Shown: piece after piece, positions 1 to 13,085 of the stretch
How the letters are laid out: every line of letters begins with the position of its first letter
Numbering within the stretch: the first letter of the stretch is position 1
Origin: Sipunculus nudus
Lineage: Eukaryota > Annelida > Sipuncula > Golfingiida > Sipunculidae
Assembly (NCBI GenBank): GCA_026874595.1
Contig: CM049306.1
Location: 106,777,142-106,841,141 of the forward strand
DNA length: 64,000 bases
Reading direction: 5' to 3'
Program-made: the position numbers and the translations under genes
Notes under the pieces: model-generated
Databases searched by the model: none
Told to the model about the DNA's origin: nothing
Seen by the model: the letters and a program-made list of their open reading frames with translations, nothing else

Positions 1-180
1 TTTCCAAGGAGATTTGCCCAGGACCTCCCTTGATGTACCGGTAGAAGTTTCTAGATATGACGGTAACGATTTGTGCCCTGTTAACGAACGGACGGCCGGA
101 CGGCCGGACAACCGGAATGACGCCGGACAAAGGGTGATCGCTATAGCTCAGATGACTTACAGTCAGCTGAGCTAAAAACG
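1..180 (+). repeat. 3' part of a dispersed repeat family (copy A)
   Basis: This stretch matches the end of the repeat at 46.0-47.2 kb. Both carry the phrase 'atttgtgccctgttaacg', a run of GGACGG-type motifs, and then a shared block reading 'gtgatcgctatagctcagat' followed by a TCAGCTGAGCT palindrome. No coding capacity is visible. The copy is cut by the window edge. Confidence 0.6.
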
Positions 181-184
181 GACT

Positions 185-1240
185 CTGGACTGAATTCGAC
201 TTCTACGTCACAGTTCATATCATATAACATCTGAACTACGGGTTTTTCAGCTTTGGACGTTATTTACATATGAACTTGAAGATAATGATCGAGGATCGCT
301 CGGCTTTGGACGATGTTTAAATCTGAAAATTACGATATGGTGAGATCGATAGGATAGGATATAACTCTTACCATAAGGAAAAATGACCATAACCTATCTA
401 GCATTAAATCTATCGAACTCCTGCTTCCGTGTTGTCAAGTCCTAAACATTTTTATATCTCAGCTATAAGCTAATAATTGAGGGTTACTTAGCCTTAAGAC
501 GTTTTTAAATCTCAGGTAAAGAACAATCCTCGAGACTGGGTGCTATAAAATTTCAATCTGAGCTTATATATAAAGCCATAAATATGAATGCCCGTTCGTT
601 ATAATATTTTATGTAAGCTATAATGCTCGGTCGTTCAGCTTAATGGTCGAGTGTTACTCAGCCTCCGACCTAGGTGCTTTTTTTTACACGTGACTCGCGC
701 TTCGTATTTTGCTATTCATGAGTTGTCTTTCGGCGTTACTTTTATCTCTGGCCTTATCAGGAAGTACAAGTCTCCAAGGATTACATCAAAATGGCTTACA
801 AAATAATACCTACTTATTCTCGGAATTTACTGACAAGTCTACCGTGGCGTCTGTGTGGTGTGATATACAATCTAGATGTAATGACTCGTGCCCTGCTGTT
901 TGCTTTACCTGTATCACCCAGGAATCCCAGATTATCACCGACCAAAGAAATCAAGGTTCAGCTTGAACGATTTGGTAATCAGATAGGTTTGGAGGTTATT
1001 TATGATTTTGGAAGTATATATAATGAAAATTCCATAAAATATTCCATAAACCAAAGTAATCCGTTGGCCCAAGGGAAGATACTTCTTTCTACTTGAATTT
1101 GTCGGATTACTTCTTACTGGTTGCCATAGAATTCATATTTTGCCTCCTTTAATTCACTGCCAGAATGAGGAAAAATTATATTTCAATTTCAGTCTTTCGT
1201 TTTGTTCCATGCTTTTTCAGGTTGTCAAAAGGTATCATTT
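185..1240 (+). repeat. Diverged dispersed repeat, copy 1 of 2
   Basis: This region and 2,578-3,590 share a long series of matching phrases in the same order: 'cagctttggacg' motifs, GATAAGATAGG-like strings, 'acatttttatatct', a block around 'gagttgtcttt', and 'gtctggtgtgatata'. Small open frames at 709-1,096 lie in this repeat and show no recognisable domain. It could be a decayed, unclassified transposable element. The element type is not determined. Confidence 0.5.
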
Positions 1241-2577
1241 TATATTTACAATATAAAGCTTAAATGTGAATATTGACCATTCCTAGGCAGTTTATGGTAG
1301 ATCCTTTTAATATTCATATATGCCTTGGTTGACGTTCAAAATGCTGTATCATACCCCGGGGAATAAAATTAAAATTCTGACAAGGGCCAAGAGGCACTAA
1401 TAGTCCCCCGAGATGTGTTTAACTAGGAAAATTTCCCATCAGTGATACCAAAATTCCCTCAAACCTTGACAAGAACCTCTTCCTTAAATCAAAAAACTTG
1501 CAAAATACAAACTGGATTTAAAAAAAAGAAAATGCATATATGGCTTTTTAGTTATCCAGATGGCCCTGTTTTAACTGGGAGCATTGGGGATATTATTTGT
1601 AAACTGGACAGATTTGAACAAGAGATGCCGAGGGACAGGTAATTAGAGAAAGATGGCTGTCTTGCTTGATGCCTGTAACATTCCCTGATTCTGCTGGGAT
1701 ATTTGGTACTAGATTTAACATTATGTACATGCAAACACCTGAAATCGTAAATAGTTGAAATTGTAAATAGAAACATTTGGATTTGCACGAAGAGGCAATT
1801 TTGAAAATAAACCATTTAGCTAAAAAAGCTAAAGCTTAAACATTTTCTGGCTAATTGAGAAATAAGCAGAAAATACCATTTCAACTTACAGAGAGAAAGC
1901 TACGACAGGTAGGGCCAGCTACAGGCAAATATCGCATAGCAGTGGAATGATTTAACATGTCTAAAACATTTGCCGATGATTGAACACGTGTCAAAGAAAT
2001 ACAAGGTAAAATATTTTGCACCATAAATACAATCATGTGAAATCAGAAAATGTTGCAAAATTCTAAGTTATGTTAATATATCAGTTTTAAAGTATATCTA
2101 TTTAATGAAGTATTCATTGAATTTGCTTGCTAAAAGTGATCCTTGCGAATGATTTTAAGGCTAAAGTTTTCTTATTTACTGTCTTATCCGGAGGAAAGTG
2201 GAAAAGACCATTTTGGACCGCAAGAAAGTCGCTAAACAAATGTGGCACCACCGGCAAGTTATAATCACATGTCAATCATGTGCTGAATAAATCTGTAAAA
2301 TTTGGTGAAGAAAACAGCAGGGGTCTTAGAGGTATTTGGTGAAAGAATGAAGCCGGACGGATAAACGCACGGATAGACGTGATTGTCACGTCAACCATAA
2401 TAGCAATCCTCCCACCTTACGACGGGGGAGCTAATACATAATAGACCAGCTGTTCCATAATGTATTCGAGCTGAATTGGGTTTAATTTCTGGAGTCCTGA
2501 CCTCCAAGCCCGATTACATGTCCTTGACTTTCACCTCAAACTCCCCATGCAAGTTATTTTCATTGAACAAGCGAACC
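1241..2577. other. Intergenic, nothing recognised
   Basis: AT-rich sequence without a credible gene. The part around 2,200-2,420 has the texture of a decayed repeat (a GGACGG-like run followed by an ACGTGATTGTCACGT palindrome) but no family is recognised. Confidence 0.5.
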
Positions 2578-3590
2578 CTACACTGGATACTTCTACATTA
2601 CAGGACACGTCATATATACAGCTAAGTTATGGATTTGCTCAGCTTTGGACGATATTTTTTATCTGAACTTTAAGATAAGATAATGTCGATAAGAGCTTAT
2701 ACCTTAAGGGAAAATTACGATGAGATAAGATCGATAAGATAGGAAATATCTCTTATACCTTAAAAGGATATAGCATTAATGCATCCGTATTGACAAGCCT
2801 TGTACATTTTTATATCTAAGCTTCCGACTAACAATTGAGGGCTGCTCAGCTTTGGACATTTTTATATCTCGATTGTAAAATACTGCTCGAGACTTGCTCA
2901 GCTTCGGGATATACGCTTGCTAAGTTTTGTACCTTAAAATATATCGTTCGGCTTTGGATGTAATAAAATTTCTATATGAGCTATAAGCTGATGCTTGAGT
3001 GTTTCTTAACTTCTTACCTAAATAAATCAGGCTGGTATTACTTTCTCTTCACATGCCTTTTTTTCTTTTTATATGCTATTCATGCTGAGTTGTCTTTAGG
3101 TGTCACTTTCATCCCTCGCCTTAGTTTGAAGTACACCTGGCTAGCAAAAATAAGCCCACATATTCTGGGTATTTACCGATTTAAGACCAGGCCTACCGTG
3201 CCGTCTGTCTGGTGTGATATATATAACCTGGATGTGATACATCATGCCTTGTAATTCACTCTGGGCTGTCCGTGACCAAAGGCTTCCACGCTTAACATGA
3301 TCGATTTGCTTATCAGAGCTCTTGGACGTTAGAAATGTAGGAACTAGAGGCGAAAGGGATTAGGGTTTTAGATGGAAGGAAATATAATAACATTTAAGTA
3401 AAATGCCACATTTGGAAAGCCAAAATAAGCCTTTGCCCAAAGAGGAGAGACTTTCTACGTAGATTTAATTGGTTCTATTTCATTCTATTGATTTTATTCC
3501 TTCTTTATTTCGCTACTAAATTTGATAAACTGGGAAATTGATAACATTTCAACTTCAGTCTTTCTTTTCGTTAAACTCTATCATGATAAA
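2578..3590 (+). repeat. Diverged dispersed repeat, copy 2 of 2
   Basis: Second copy of the repeat at 185-1,240, with the same order of motifs and numerous small indels. Sequence from about 3,830 to 4,000 has partial resemblance to the distal end of the same unit, suggesting a further fragment. Confidence 0.5.
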
Positions 3591-5014
3591 AAGGGCACTT
3601 TTCTGTTCTCTCCGATTGTCTGAAATAACATATTTTTTATCCATCAATATTACTTTGTCCATGTCCGTGGACGACGGAAACCCATGTTCATGCAGAATAA
3701 TCCATTTATTTATCAGAAATATAGTAGTCGTTGTGGTCAGGTTTCTGATGGAAGAAAGCATCTTGAACATTTCATTGATAAATCTATAAATCTAAAGTAA
3801 ACCGTATGGAGGTTGTGCTATTCCCTGTAACTTCAGTTGCTTTTATTATACGTTTTTTATTGAGTGTAGAATGGATTTTTACTAATGCTTTTCTTTGCTG
3901 CTAAAACGAGGAAAAATTCAATTTTTTTCAAAACTTTCTTTTCGTTCTCAATTTAGAGCTGCGATGTAAGCGGTATGCGGAAACCCATGCTTTTGGCCTA
4001 CAACATGCAAAATGCGGCGTGAGACATTTGCAATTGGAATTCCCCTTTGGGCATTGTATCCTTATAAATAGCTACCACGTGACCTGGGTACCACGCATTG
4101 GACCAAGGAATGCAGAATGATCTACAGGGTTTTAACATCACCGTTCCCATGCTTCAAGTTTTTCTTCCCATCCTGATAAATACCCCACTCGATTTTATAC
4201 CGCAATCACCATACTACATACTGTGTCAACTAATTAATGGATAATGATAAAATAACTTGGCCTAAAAATGAAGTTGATAATTCTGACCGTATACCGTACG
4301 TAGAGTATACGCAGCTCAAGTCAGAGCCCTTCCCTTATACAACAAAAGTTAAATTACAAGAGTTTATACTATTTTTAATGTTAACAAGGAAAGACATTTT
4401 AATTCAGATTGCATTATGTGGCTGCATTCAATCCTGGTTCCTTGGTCTGACGTCCGTACTACTTTATAACAAGGGAAATAAGTTGAAAATACTCATGAGA
4501 CGGAAATGTTCACTTAAAACGTGCCAATTACAGCCTGAATAAGGAATAGGTATAATGTGAGCGAATAAGGCAAGGTATAGGGATCAAAAGAGAAGTTTGT
4601 TTTCATTTATAGCGGGGAGATCCCTTTTTTATTGTCATCTTTACACTGTCATATCAAGACGTCATTTGTATCTTATTCATCCATACCGTTGACTATTTCG
4701 CATTATATCCTTTGTCTGGAATATCTTTGTTTCGCCTTTAAATATTTTAAAAACGTTTTCTTGTAGTTCTATACAAGTTTTCATACGTTCTCCAATCTGT
4801 ACGTGCAACAGGTTTATAATACTGGACCCAAACTGGACTCGCCCTGAAACTCTTGACCCAAGACCCCCTGTTCCGTCTAAATATCCGTATATCTGAAGCA
4901 CTCCTTGGAAAAGTATAAAACTCTGGATCCTGAATTCGTCACTCACTTTCTAATATATGTCATATGGTGATATGGTTATCCTCATTCATTGTAAAACGTT
5001 GCATATTCTTTGAA

Positions 5015-5017
<3 letters not shown>
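3591..5017. other. Intergenic, no gene recognised
   Basis: Open frames at 4,237-4,542 (+) and 4,677-4,946 (-) have no recognisable domain, no convincing splice sites and no homology I can name. Part of 3,830-4,000 may be a repeat fragment. Confidence 0.4.
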
Positions 5018-5048
<31 letters not shown>

Positions 5049-5057
5049 CATATCCTT

Positions 5058-5115
<58 letters not shown>
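5018..5115. repeat. Double (AT)n microsatellite
   Basis: Two (AT)n tracts at 5,018-5,046 and 5,060-5,115 are separated by 'tgcatatcctttga'. The same short phrase, one base different, also precedes the first tract, so the flank appears duplicated along with the microsatellite. Confidence 0.95.
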
Positions 5116-5117
<2 letters not shown>

Positions 5118-5254
5118 TTGTTTTGTGTTTAAGATATACTGCTTCCTCAAATAACCAAATTTGTTGATTTAACAAGTTTCGCCATTTCGTTTGTGGAACA
5201 AAAAAAAGCAATAAAGCTAATGCACAAAGCTTATTTATTAAGCCAAAATAAAAA

Positions 5255-5563
5255 AAGGTATGGTTTCCAAGCACTTTATTTCAGAAATCAATGCGGGCGG
5301 GCGGTTTTTTTATTTTTAATTTTTTGGTATGTTTCGATAAAAATGTCAAATGATAAGGGAAAAGCATGATCATAACAGATTTATTTTGCTAAACAAGTAA
5401 AAGCACTACATAACAAAGGAAATCGTATGATTTTATCTTCTTGAAAGAAATGTCCGAGCGGCTGCAGCTCATAATTGGTAAGTTTCCATTAAAAATCAAA
5501 ATAAAAATTTTTTATGCGGGGGTTTTAAATTGATGCGGGCGGTGCCTGAGAACCATACCTTTT
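5255..5563. mobile_element. MITE with 21-bp terminal inverted repeats, copy 1
   Basis: The left end begins AAAGGTATGGTT and the right end finishes AACCATACCTTT, an inverted pair that extends to about 21 bp. The interior (GCGGGCGG motif, 'gggaaaagcatgat', 'taaaagcacta') matches the copy at 48,695-48,972 throughout. There is no coding capacity, as expected for a miniature inverted-repeat element. Flanks are A/T runs, so a target-site duplication cannot be fixed. Confidence 0.75.
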
Positions 5564-7783
5564 ATTTTTTTTTTTTTTTTGGCTTAAAAATTTAATATTT
5601 GGGTATGAGAATGGCTGCCCAAAAATGTGCGTCTGAAAGCTCCATCTGAATGTTTAGAACTGTCCGAAAAATACGTTAGCCTCGCCTTCCGGTAAAGCGG
5701 CCAGCTTAAGAACATCCAGCCGTTATGCGACTTCTTCCAATAAAGTCCCATTCAATTTGCATAATTACCTTGTATATCGCTACAAAGCCGTCCCTAATTC
5801 GCAATTTCGCGCCAGGAATTCGGTGGTAAGGACTGCAAATTATTGAGAGAATAGCCCTTTGTACTGGATGCATAATAATAATACTGCTGTCACACGGAAA
5901 TATGGCAAAGAAATGTGTGCGACAAAGCTGTAAAATGGTGCTCGGTCTGAAAGTCTCCAAGTAAACAGGCAGGGCCGGAGTCTGAATTTCTGGAGGAGGA
6001 GGAGGCCAACCGAGAGGCCGATAGGCTATGAATAAGGTCTGACTGGTTATTTCTTTTCTAATGTGATACGTTCTCCGGACACGTTAATACCGTAAGCTCA
6101 TGAAACATGTTTCTACACATCTGATTATATGTACATGTAGATTGAATCATACTTTCTAGGATACATAAAATAAAGTTACATAAGGGATTTCTGCCCTTCC
6201 CTCATGGCCCCTCTGTGTGAGAGAACCTGATGGATTGTGTTTTACGGATGCTGTTTGTTACCTATAGCAATTACAAATACATAATTACAGGACAGACTGC
6301 AGTGATGACGCTGGACAGGCCAGAGTCAGCCGATATTCAGTCAAGCGAGGTGCATTAGGTTGATAGGCCAACCATGAACTCTCTGCCAGTTGCGGCATGA
6401 AGATACTTATGGAGCCATAGAGTTAACTTGAAATAAATCTATAGATCTATTCTTTGGAGATATGGATTGTGTTTTGACACACGAAGCCATATTTGTCTCC
6501 TTATGTCAAGTACATATGTATCTGTAGCATTCTATGGTGACTTAATGCAGCAGTTTAATTATTGAAATTTACAATAACTGTCATCAGGGCTTGTACAATA
6601 TAAAATCATTTTAAGAATTTATTTTATATTTGATTTAATATTTTGTCATCACTTCTTTGAAATGCATAAATGCATACATAAGAATTAATATATAACTTTC
6701 CGATCGAGCCGTTCCGGAAGTTTGGGGATTTAACCCCCCCCCCCCCCCCCGGCCCCCTTTGGATCCGCCCCCGAAGCTTTCCTTTGTAATCAGAGTAAAC
6801 GAGACAGAGGGTACTAATTTCAAGCTAAGGTTAGCACGTGTAAAACAGATATTCCATGCAGAGATGGCCATTATTGCAAAGCTTCAGTCTGTGAAGTAAT
6901 CGGCTGATGGTTACTTTTTCGTATTTTACACACCATTATCTCAATGGCTGAAACAATCCATAAATTTATGTGCTTTTATCTTTTATTACAGTTTGTTTAT
7001 AGTGTGTCCCAAAACCACATTACTCTTAAAACTTATATATCCAGTTTCAGACGAAAGCTGTAATATTGGTAAACCTACTTTAAGCTACTTAAGCAGAATG
7101 TTAGATTTCAATGTGTGCGTTTCGACTGAGATTCGTAATAATTTAAGCACATATAATCCATATTCTTGGTTTATATATCGTGAATCAACAATAATTCTTC
7201 CATCTATATTTTGAAAAAAAGGTAAAATGACTGTCCTATAGAAAAGTAGTTTACTGGAATTGCCGCAGATTAACCATAATATGTCTTAACCTTCCCCTGT
7301 CAGCGTTTGTTTTGTATGTACATCATTTTCTGAGCTTTCAATTTAATGCTCCGTCGTCACACAGGACCGTTCCTTCACTAAACCATGAAACCTGATACCA
7401 TTTTATGCAAGATCCAAAAAAAATTCATTATGCTAAAATCAATACATAAACAGTTATAAGATAAGATCTGATAGAATTAAATCAACCAAGCATTTAAGAT
7501 TAAAAAAAATCGCTTCGATAAAAATTAATTTTTCGCTCAATCACCAAGTAACAAAGAGGGGCTCTAAAGCCAGCCCGTTTAGAGATATTCCAGATATTCG
7601 TCTTTTTTATCGATCAAAACCTGGATTTTCTTTTAAAAATAATTCAATTAAGACTCTTGCATGAGCGATGTAGCATGTAAAAGTTACATATTCTAATAAT
7701 TTGTTTCCCTCGTTTGGTGATGAGGAGTGTTACCTAATTTAGTGGCTTATAACTTTGTCTGTTGTAGGGGCCCTTTAAAAGCG
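5564..7783. other. Intergenic; polypyrimidine and poly-C tracts
   Basis: No credible gene is seen. A run of about 18 C at 6,737 is followed by 'ggatccgccccc', reminiscent of the end of the MITEs at 13,510 and 40,484. The rest is anonymous AT-rich DNA. If the exon at 7,790-7,838 is real, this stretch would be intron. Confidence 0.4.
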
Positions 7784-7789
7784 GCTTAC

Positions 7790-7838
7790 CTGCGATTAGA
7801 ACACCAAGGAGTCGAAGAGCAATATCCCTAATATCCAT
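7790..7838 (-). CDS. Candidate first coding exon with signal-peptide-like start
   Basis: On the minus strand an ATG at 7,838 opens a short frame starting M-D-I-R-D and running into a hydrophobic stretch (A-L-R-L-L-G-V-L-I-A-G), typical of a signal peptide or membrane anchor. It stops at a near-ideal splice donor (CGCAG|GTAAGC at 7,790/7,789), leaving phase 1. The preceding 200 bp on the minus strand are distinctly more GC-rich than the surroundings, which fits a 5' UTR. The downstream exons would lie at lower coordinates but I could not identify them. The start lacks a purine at -3. This could be a chance donor, so it is a candidate only. Confidence 0.35.
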
Positions 7839-8050
7839 CTGGGAGGCCAGCCCGCGGGCTCCACTTGGAGGATGTTACTGCTGACTACTGGCTGTGCGGG
7901 GCCAGCAGGTGCGTCAGTATAACGGCAGTCTTCAAAAGCTCCCGGAAAGGAGTGACGGTCACAGGGCTGCCGCTGTCTGCTGCCGCTGTTACTGATCTTA
8001 TGATCTGCTTGGAAAGTGCATACTGCGACAGTCACAAGCAAAGCGTCAGA
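7839..8050 (-). promoter_or_regulatory. GC-rich putative 5' UTR or promoter region
   Basis: This block is clearly richer in G+C than the neighbouring AT-rich DNA and sits directly upstream of the candidate first exon on the minus strand. Open frames on both strands here share no recognisable domain. The role as UTR or promoter is inferred from position and composition only. Confidence 0.3.
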
Positions 8051-9433
8051 AGTCAGACTCCTAAATGGTTTAGAATCATTGGAAAATCGGATCGGTCAGT
8101 TGATTAAAGTGACTGGCTTCGTAGGCTAAACATATAAGTATGTTCTTATCCTGGACTCAGGCTTGTTAGACCTGTAATTACTAGAAGTTTGATGAGCAGT
8201 CACTGCACGTCTCCACCACGGGTTGATATAGGTGCAACTCTCTCGACTGTTTGGTGTAGATAGATTATTCTTGATCAGGCTGGTGATTGGTTTGGTTCTG
8301 TTTCGGACATTGATGACGTTGGTGAGTCTACTGTGACGTACTGGTTTACCCTCCTGAGCTCAGCTGAGTCTCCTCTGAATTCGGAATGGCCGATGACTCT
8401 GCTAATGGTTAATAAATGCAACTGAAGAATAAGCAAACCCTGTTTATTAGTGGTATGATTGATCGCGTCCCTGTGTCTCTGTCTCTGTAATTGTTTCAAA
8501 TATGTTAGTGGACTAAAATTTCGCTGCTCATGAATTAATTCCGTAGCCTTTCCATTTGATTTGGGAGGGATTGTGGCGGGAGCACTCATATGAGATACGA
8601 TTTGTCCTTTCACTTTTGCATATCAAGTTTGTCAAAAATATTTTCTAAATTTATTTGTACGAGTTCGATCTTATGCTGTAGTCTTGAAATCATAATAAAC
8701 CGTTTCGTCGCACTCTTATGATTGTTCCTTGGAATGCATGATTCTAACAGCGTGAATGGCCTGAGGTTTGGCTTGCCCGAGGTTAAGCCTCTTGTAAACT
8801 GTAGAAATCTGGCTTTGGAAGCACGAAACACCAGGAGCTTTGAGCGTATATTTTGTTGGACACAATGTATCAACAGCTTGTTACAGCTGCAAAATGTATG
8901 TTCAGGATCAGTGCAAATATTATCAACTATTCCTGATGCATAAATAAAATCTAGGTGATAAAAAAAAACTTATCAGCGTTAATCCGCTTTTCCTTTTTTT
9001 TTCTTAGTGTATGATAGGAATCCTTGTCTCACTGTCTGCATACACTGGCAGTAACGCGTTTCTTATCGGTTCTCCGCCCGCTGTATTACTCATTGTCTGC
9101 GGTCTCAGATGAGGAAGTCGAGTCTTTATGATCAAGAAACGTAATTTTCCTAATGGGATGGCGAAATCGTGGCCGATCTTCACCAGATAAACATTCAGCA
9201 ATCCTGATGAAGTGCGGAAGAAATTTATTTGTCAGTCCCTCCCTGGCAAATAGTTTTATGAACACGTTTCGTGGCACCACACTTCTCCCTTCTCATCATC
9301 ACCATGGAAACAAAAAGACATTCCTTGAATCCTGTATATCTAAACACATCAATGTAAAATTGGTATTCAGAGATTGATTTCTTTGTGGAAACTCATCTGT
9401 ACAATTGCACTCACTTGTAATAACTTGCAATGT

Positions 9434-9436
<3 letters not shown>
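8051..9436. other. Intergenic, no gene recognised
   Basis: Several open frames of 60-112 residues on both strands overlap each other (for example 8,275-8,613 and 8,610-8,873 on minus) and show no domain, no consistent splice sites and no family I recognise. Confidence 0.4.

Positions 9437-9489
<53 letters not shown>
9437..9489. repeat. (AT)n microsatellite
   Basis: Uninterrupted alternating A/T tract. The open frames that run through it are artefacts of the repeat. Confidence 0.95.
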
Positions 9490-9493
<4 letters not shown>

Positions 9494-11403
9494 GCTTTTC
9501 ATATAGGGATATATGATAGTAAGAATTGTTGATGTAATCTGCAAATAGATACTGATATTGTTTTTTATATGAGATGCTGTTACTATAGGAACTGTTAATA
9601 TAAACTGTACTCCTTTTCAACAAGGTGATAAAATGTGTACACGTAATGAGTATGAATTTGCTTTGAATCTTCTTTTTATCTTAGTGAGCTGGCATAATCT
9701 TTCAATATATAAGAATCAAGGCCTGCCAGTTGTATGTTTCTGACATTATCTAAGATATTCTACAATGTAAAAATAATTGAAATAACATCAGGTAAAGTGT
9801 GTAGTTTCATATAGGTGATAATGTTTGCAGTCACTTAATGAAAATATTGTTTCATAACTTTTAAAATATAATTAAATTAAATATTCCAGATTGGAATATA
9901 AGTATAAATACATTTGAATGAAATGTTTCAAAACATTGAGAGAGAGGTTATAAAGTATATAAAAAGTATTTATATGATAACAGTATAACAATGAAACAAT
10001 GTTTTTCTCTACCCTGTTTATTTAAGACAGAATGATCCCTATTATCCACGATTCCTTGAGGCGTTAGTCGAATGTGTTAAAAATGCACTTATATTTGTTA
10101 TTACAAGTTGGTTGTTAAGTATCATTAATAGTCATAAAATAAAGCTGTCACAGTGGCGTTAATCACCAACGGGAGATGTCATGTCATCTGCCTGCAAGTT
10201 CTATCCAGTGGAGCCCAGAATTTTGTAAGTATTAGAATGTTGGTGAATAAAATGTAAAGTTTTCTCATATCAGGCATCCAGGCCACAACTCACTTTAAGT
10301 GTGAGACAACGACAGGTAACTTCCAATGGACAGTCTAGTCTTCTGGGGAACTGAATATAAATATTAACAAAAAAAAAACAAGAATGAAAGTACGGACTAA
10401 ATTTTACCAATATGAATATTATAAAAGTGATTCACAATTTCCAAGTGGTCTACCAGACTAAATGAATGACAAGACCACAAAAACGTATATCCATGCCGTC
10501 TGCGTGTTACGTTTACTTGTGTGTAAAAGACTGAGTATGACATTGACTTTGATACGCTTTCTTCTGTGTTAAAACTGCTGAATGTTAAGAGTGAATAAAG
10601 AATACAATGACAAATGAATGAAGTTTAATTGAATAAAACCTAGTAAAAAGAGAACGAATATCTGAACCCGGAAACATACCTATTTTGTAGAATAAGTTGC
10701 AAAGGTTTTCTTTATTTGACTTTTTGTTCATAAAGTGTGGCTTTTTCCGCGGCCCCAATCATTTGAACTTTTCACGTTTTAATATTCTTCGTGTCAGTTT
10801 GGTTCAAAGGAAGCTCGCTTAAAGTTTACCTGGTCAGTCTTTTGAACAAGTCATAAAGGTTTCACATATTTTTATTTAACTTTAAATTAAACAAATAAGA
10901 CAGCAATATTTTCTTTTTAATATACCATGATTATTAAAAGCAGGCCTTCTTACAATAGCTATTTTGAGCGCTAACCATTAGCAATTATAGGACGTGGTTT
11001 ACAGCTGGTAAAAAAATACGTTCTGTTTTAAGGTACTTTATAGTTATATTCAGTTGATTTTTTCATCAGAACAAGTGACACTTTAACGTAAATTATAGTA
11101 AGGCGGTCAAAATATAATGAGTTATCGGAGATAAGCAAGTTAGGTGAATCCTTGAATTTCTGCGCAGCTTGGGGTCTTTTCTAAGGGACTCATCTATATT
11201 TAAACAAGGATATATGCTCGAAATGTTATACATGTATTAGGTTAATGCCCGGAAGGTCAAAATTACATTTTCTTTTAAAAATCCTTTCTCATAAAACATA
11301 GCTGTATTGACACTGCCCTGTATATGACGAACCGCGCTTTATATGTGTTCTAAGCTGTTCTTGGATATACTGATACGTATGAGCAAACACATACAGCATT
11401 TAA
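9490..11403. other. Intergenic, nothing recognised
   Basis: AT-rich DNA with frequent stops in all frames. I see no repeat family, RNA gene or exon here. Confidence 0.5.
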
Positions 11404-11567
11404 TCTATTGTATAACGATACAAGTCGTGTCTATTGTATAATGATGTATGGCGTGTCTATTGTATAACGATGTAAGTCGTGTCTATTGTATAACGATGTA
11501 AGTCGTGTCTATTGTATAACGATGTTAGTCGTGTCTATTTTATAATGGTGTATGGCGTGTTTATTGT
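11404..11567 (+). repeat. 26-bp minisatellite, interrupted by a Helitron-like element
   Basis: About six imperfect copies of a unit containing 'gtgtctattgtataacgatg'. The array stops at the start of the element at 11,568. A final partial unit, 'ttgtataatgatgtacgtcg', resumes directly after the element at 13,060, so the element landed inside the array. Confidence 0.8.
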
Positions 11568-13059
11568 ATCCGCCAAAACAGAGTTTTGAGGAAACTGTTT
11601 TCAGTCGGCCGCCGCCGCCGCGTAGGTGTCCGGAGAACTCCAACGTGACCGCTGGCCGGAATTTTACGAAACCCGGGATTATGTTCGGGTCACATGTGAA
11701 CTGCTGCGCCCCGATTTTTTTTTTACCTCTGACCTTTCCTCTGCGCTCTGCGTGCATTTGTGCGTCTGTTTCCAAACATAAACCCACATATCTAGGGAAC
11801 GGTTTGACCGATCAGGCTAAAAATTTTACACAAATGTAGCCCTTGGATAGCTTTATGACATACACTAAATATGGTGGCGCCACCTGTAATCATTTTTGAA
11901 CTGTGTCCATCTGTTCATCTGCCTTGGGATAAAATCACTCATGTCTCTGCATTGGTTGGACTTATCCACCTGAAATTCGGCATGCGTATACATCCTGGAT
12001 AGCTTTTTAAATTTTGTGACAGGTGGCGCCACCTACATTCACGTTAACGCTGCAGACATCCAAGCTCATATCTCGGAAACCGTTTGACCGACCAAGCTAA
12101 AAATTTAATGCAAATGTAGCCCTTGGATAGCTTTATAACATACACTAAAAATGGTGGCGCCCCCTGAAACCACTTTTGCACAGCGTCCGTCTGTTTGTCT
12201 GCCGTGGGACAAAATCACTCATATCTCGGCAGTGGATTGACATATCCACCGAAAATTTTGCAGGTTTATACATCCTGGATAGCTTTCTCGATTTTGTGAC
12301 AGGTGGCGCCACCTACATTCACATTTACGCTGCAGACATCTAAGCTCACATCTCGGGAACCGTTTGACCGATTGGGCCACAATTTTGCATGTGTATAGAT
12401 CTCACATAGCTCTTCATCATATGCAAAACTGGAGGCGCCTCCTGCAACTATTTTTGCACAACGTCCGTCTGTTTGTCTGCCGTGGGATAAAATTACTCAT
12501 ATGTCTGTAGTGGTTTGACATAACTACCTAAAATCTTGCAGGTTTATACATCCTGGACAGCTTTCTGGATTTTATGACCGGTGGTGCCACCTACATTCTA
12601 GTTTACGCTGCAGACATCCAAGCTCATATCTCGGGATCCGTTTGACCGATTAGGCCAAAATTTTGCATGTGTATATATCACATAGCTCTTTATCATACAC
12701 AAAACTGGAGGGGCCACCTGCAACCATTTTTGCACAGCGTCTGTTTGTCTGCCGTGGGCTAAAATCACTCATATCTCTGTAGTAGTTTGACTTATCTGCC
12801 TATAGATTTTGTGTGTTCATACATCTTGGATTGCTTTCTCGATTTTTTTGGCAGGTGGCGCCACCTACATTTATGTGACAGCTTTCTGCATTTGTGGTAG
12901 GTGGCGCAACCTACATATACATTTTGGCTGCAGACATCCATGCTAATATGCAACACACCTCACTCTATTTTCCCTTGCCACTCAATCCATGCCTCACTTC
13001 ACCCGTTCCACTCTGATTTCGGCGGATACACGTAGTCGCTTGTCGACTACCCGTATTCT
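11568..13059 (+). mobile_element. Non-autonomous Helitron-like element, copy 1
   Basis: The 5' end reads TCCGCCAAAAC directly after an A. The 3' end has a 7-bp hairpin (GTAGTCG, loop, CGACTAC at about 13,034-13,052), then a short spacer and CTAG before a T. TC at the 5' end, a subterminal 3' hairpin and CTRR before T are the hallmarks of Helitrons. The interior consists of diverged units of roughly 300 bp, each with GGTGGCGCCACC palindromes and phrases such as 'gcagacatccaagctcatat'. No Rep/helicase frame is present. The flanks repeat TTGTA on both sides, but this lies in a minisatellite and may not be a true target duplication, which Helitrons do not make. A related element with similar ends is the alternative. 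Confidence 0.6.
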
Positions 13060-13085
13060 AGTTGTATAATGATGTACGTCGTGAC

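Noticed and set aside
709-1096. Small secreted protein starting with a hydrophobic stretch
   Set aside because: The frame lies in a dispersed repeat. The second copy at about 3,080-3,254 does not conserve the frame.
4964-5274. Open frames with Tyr-Ile repeats
   Set aside because: Translation of (AT)n microsatellites. The same holds at 9,299-9,623, 35,562-35,771, 50,871-51,113, 53,405-53,682 and 60,386-60,706.
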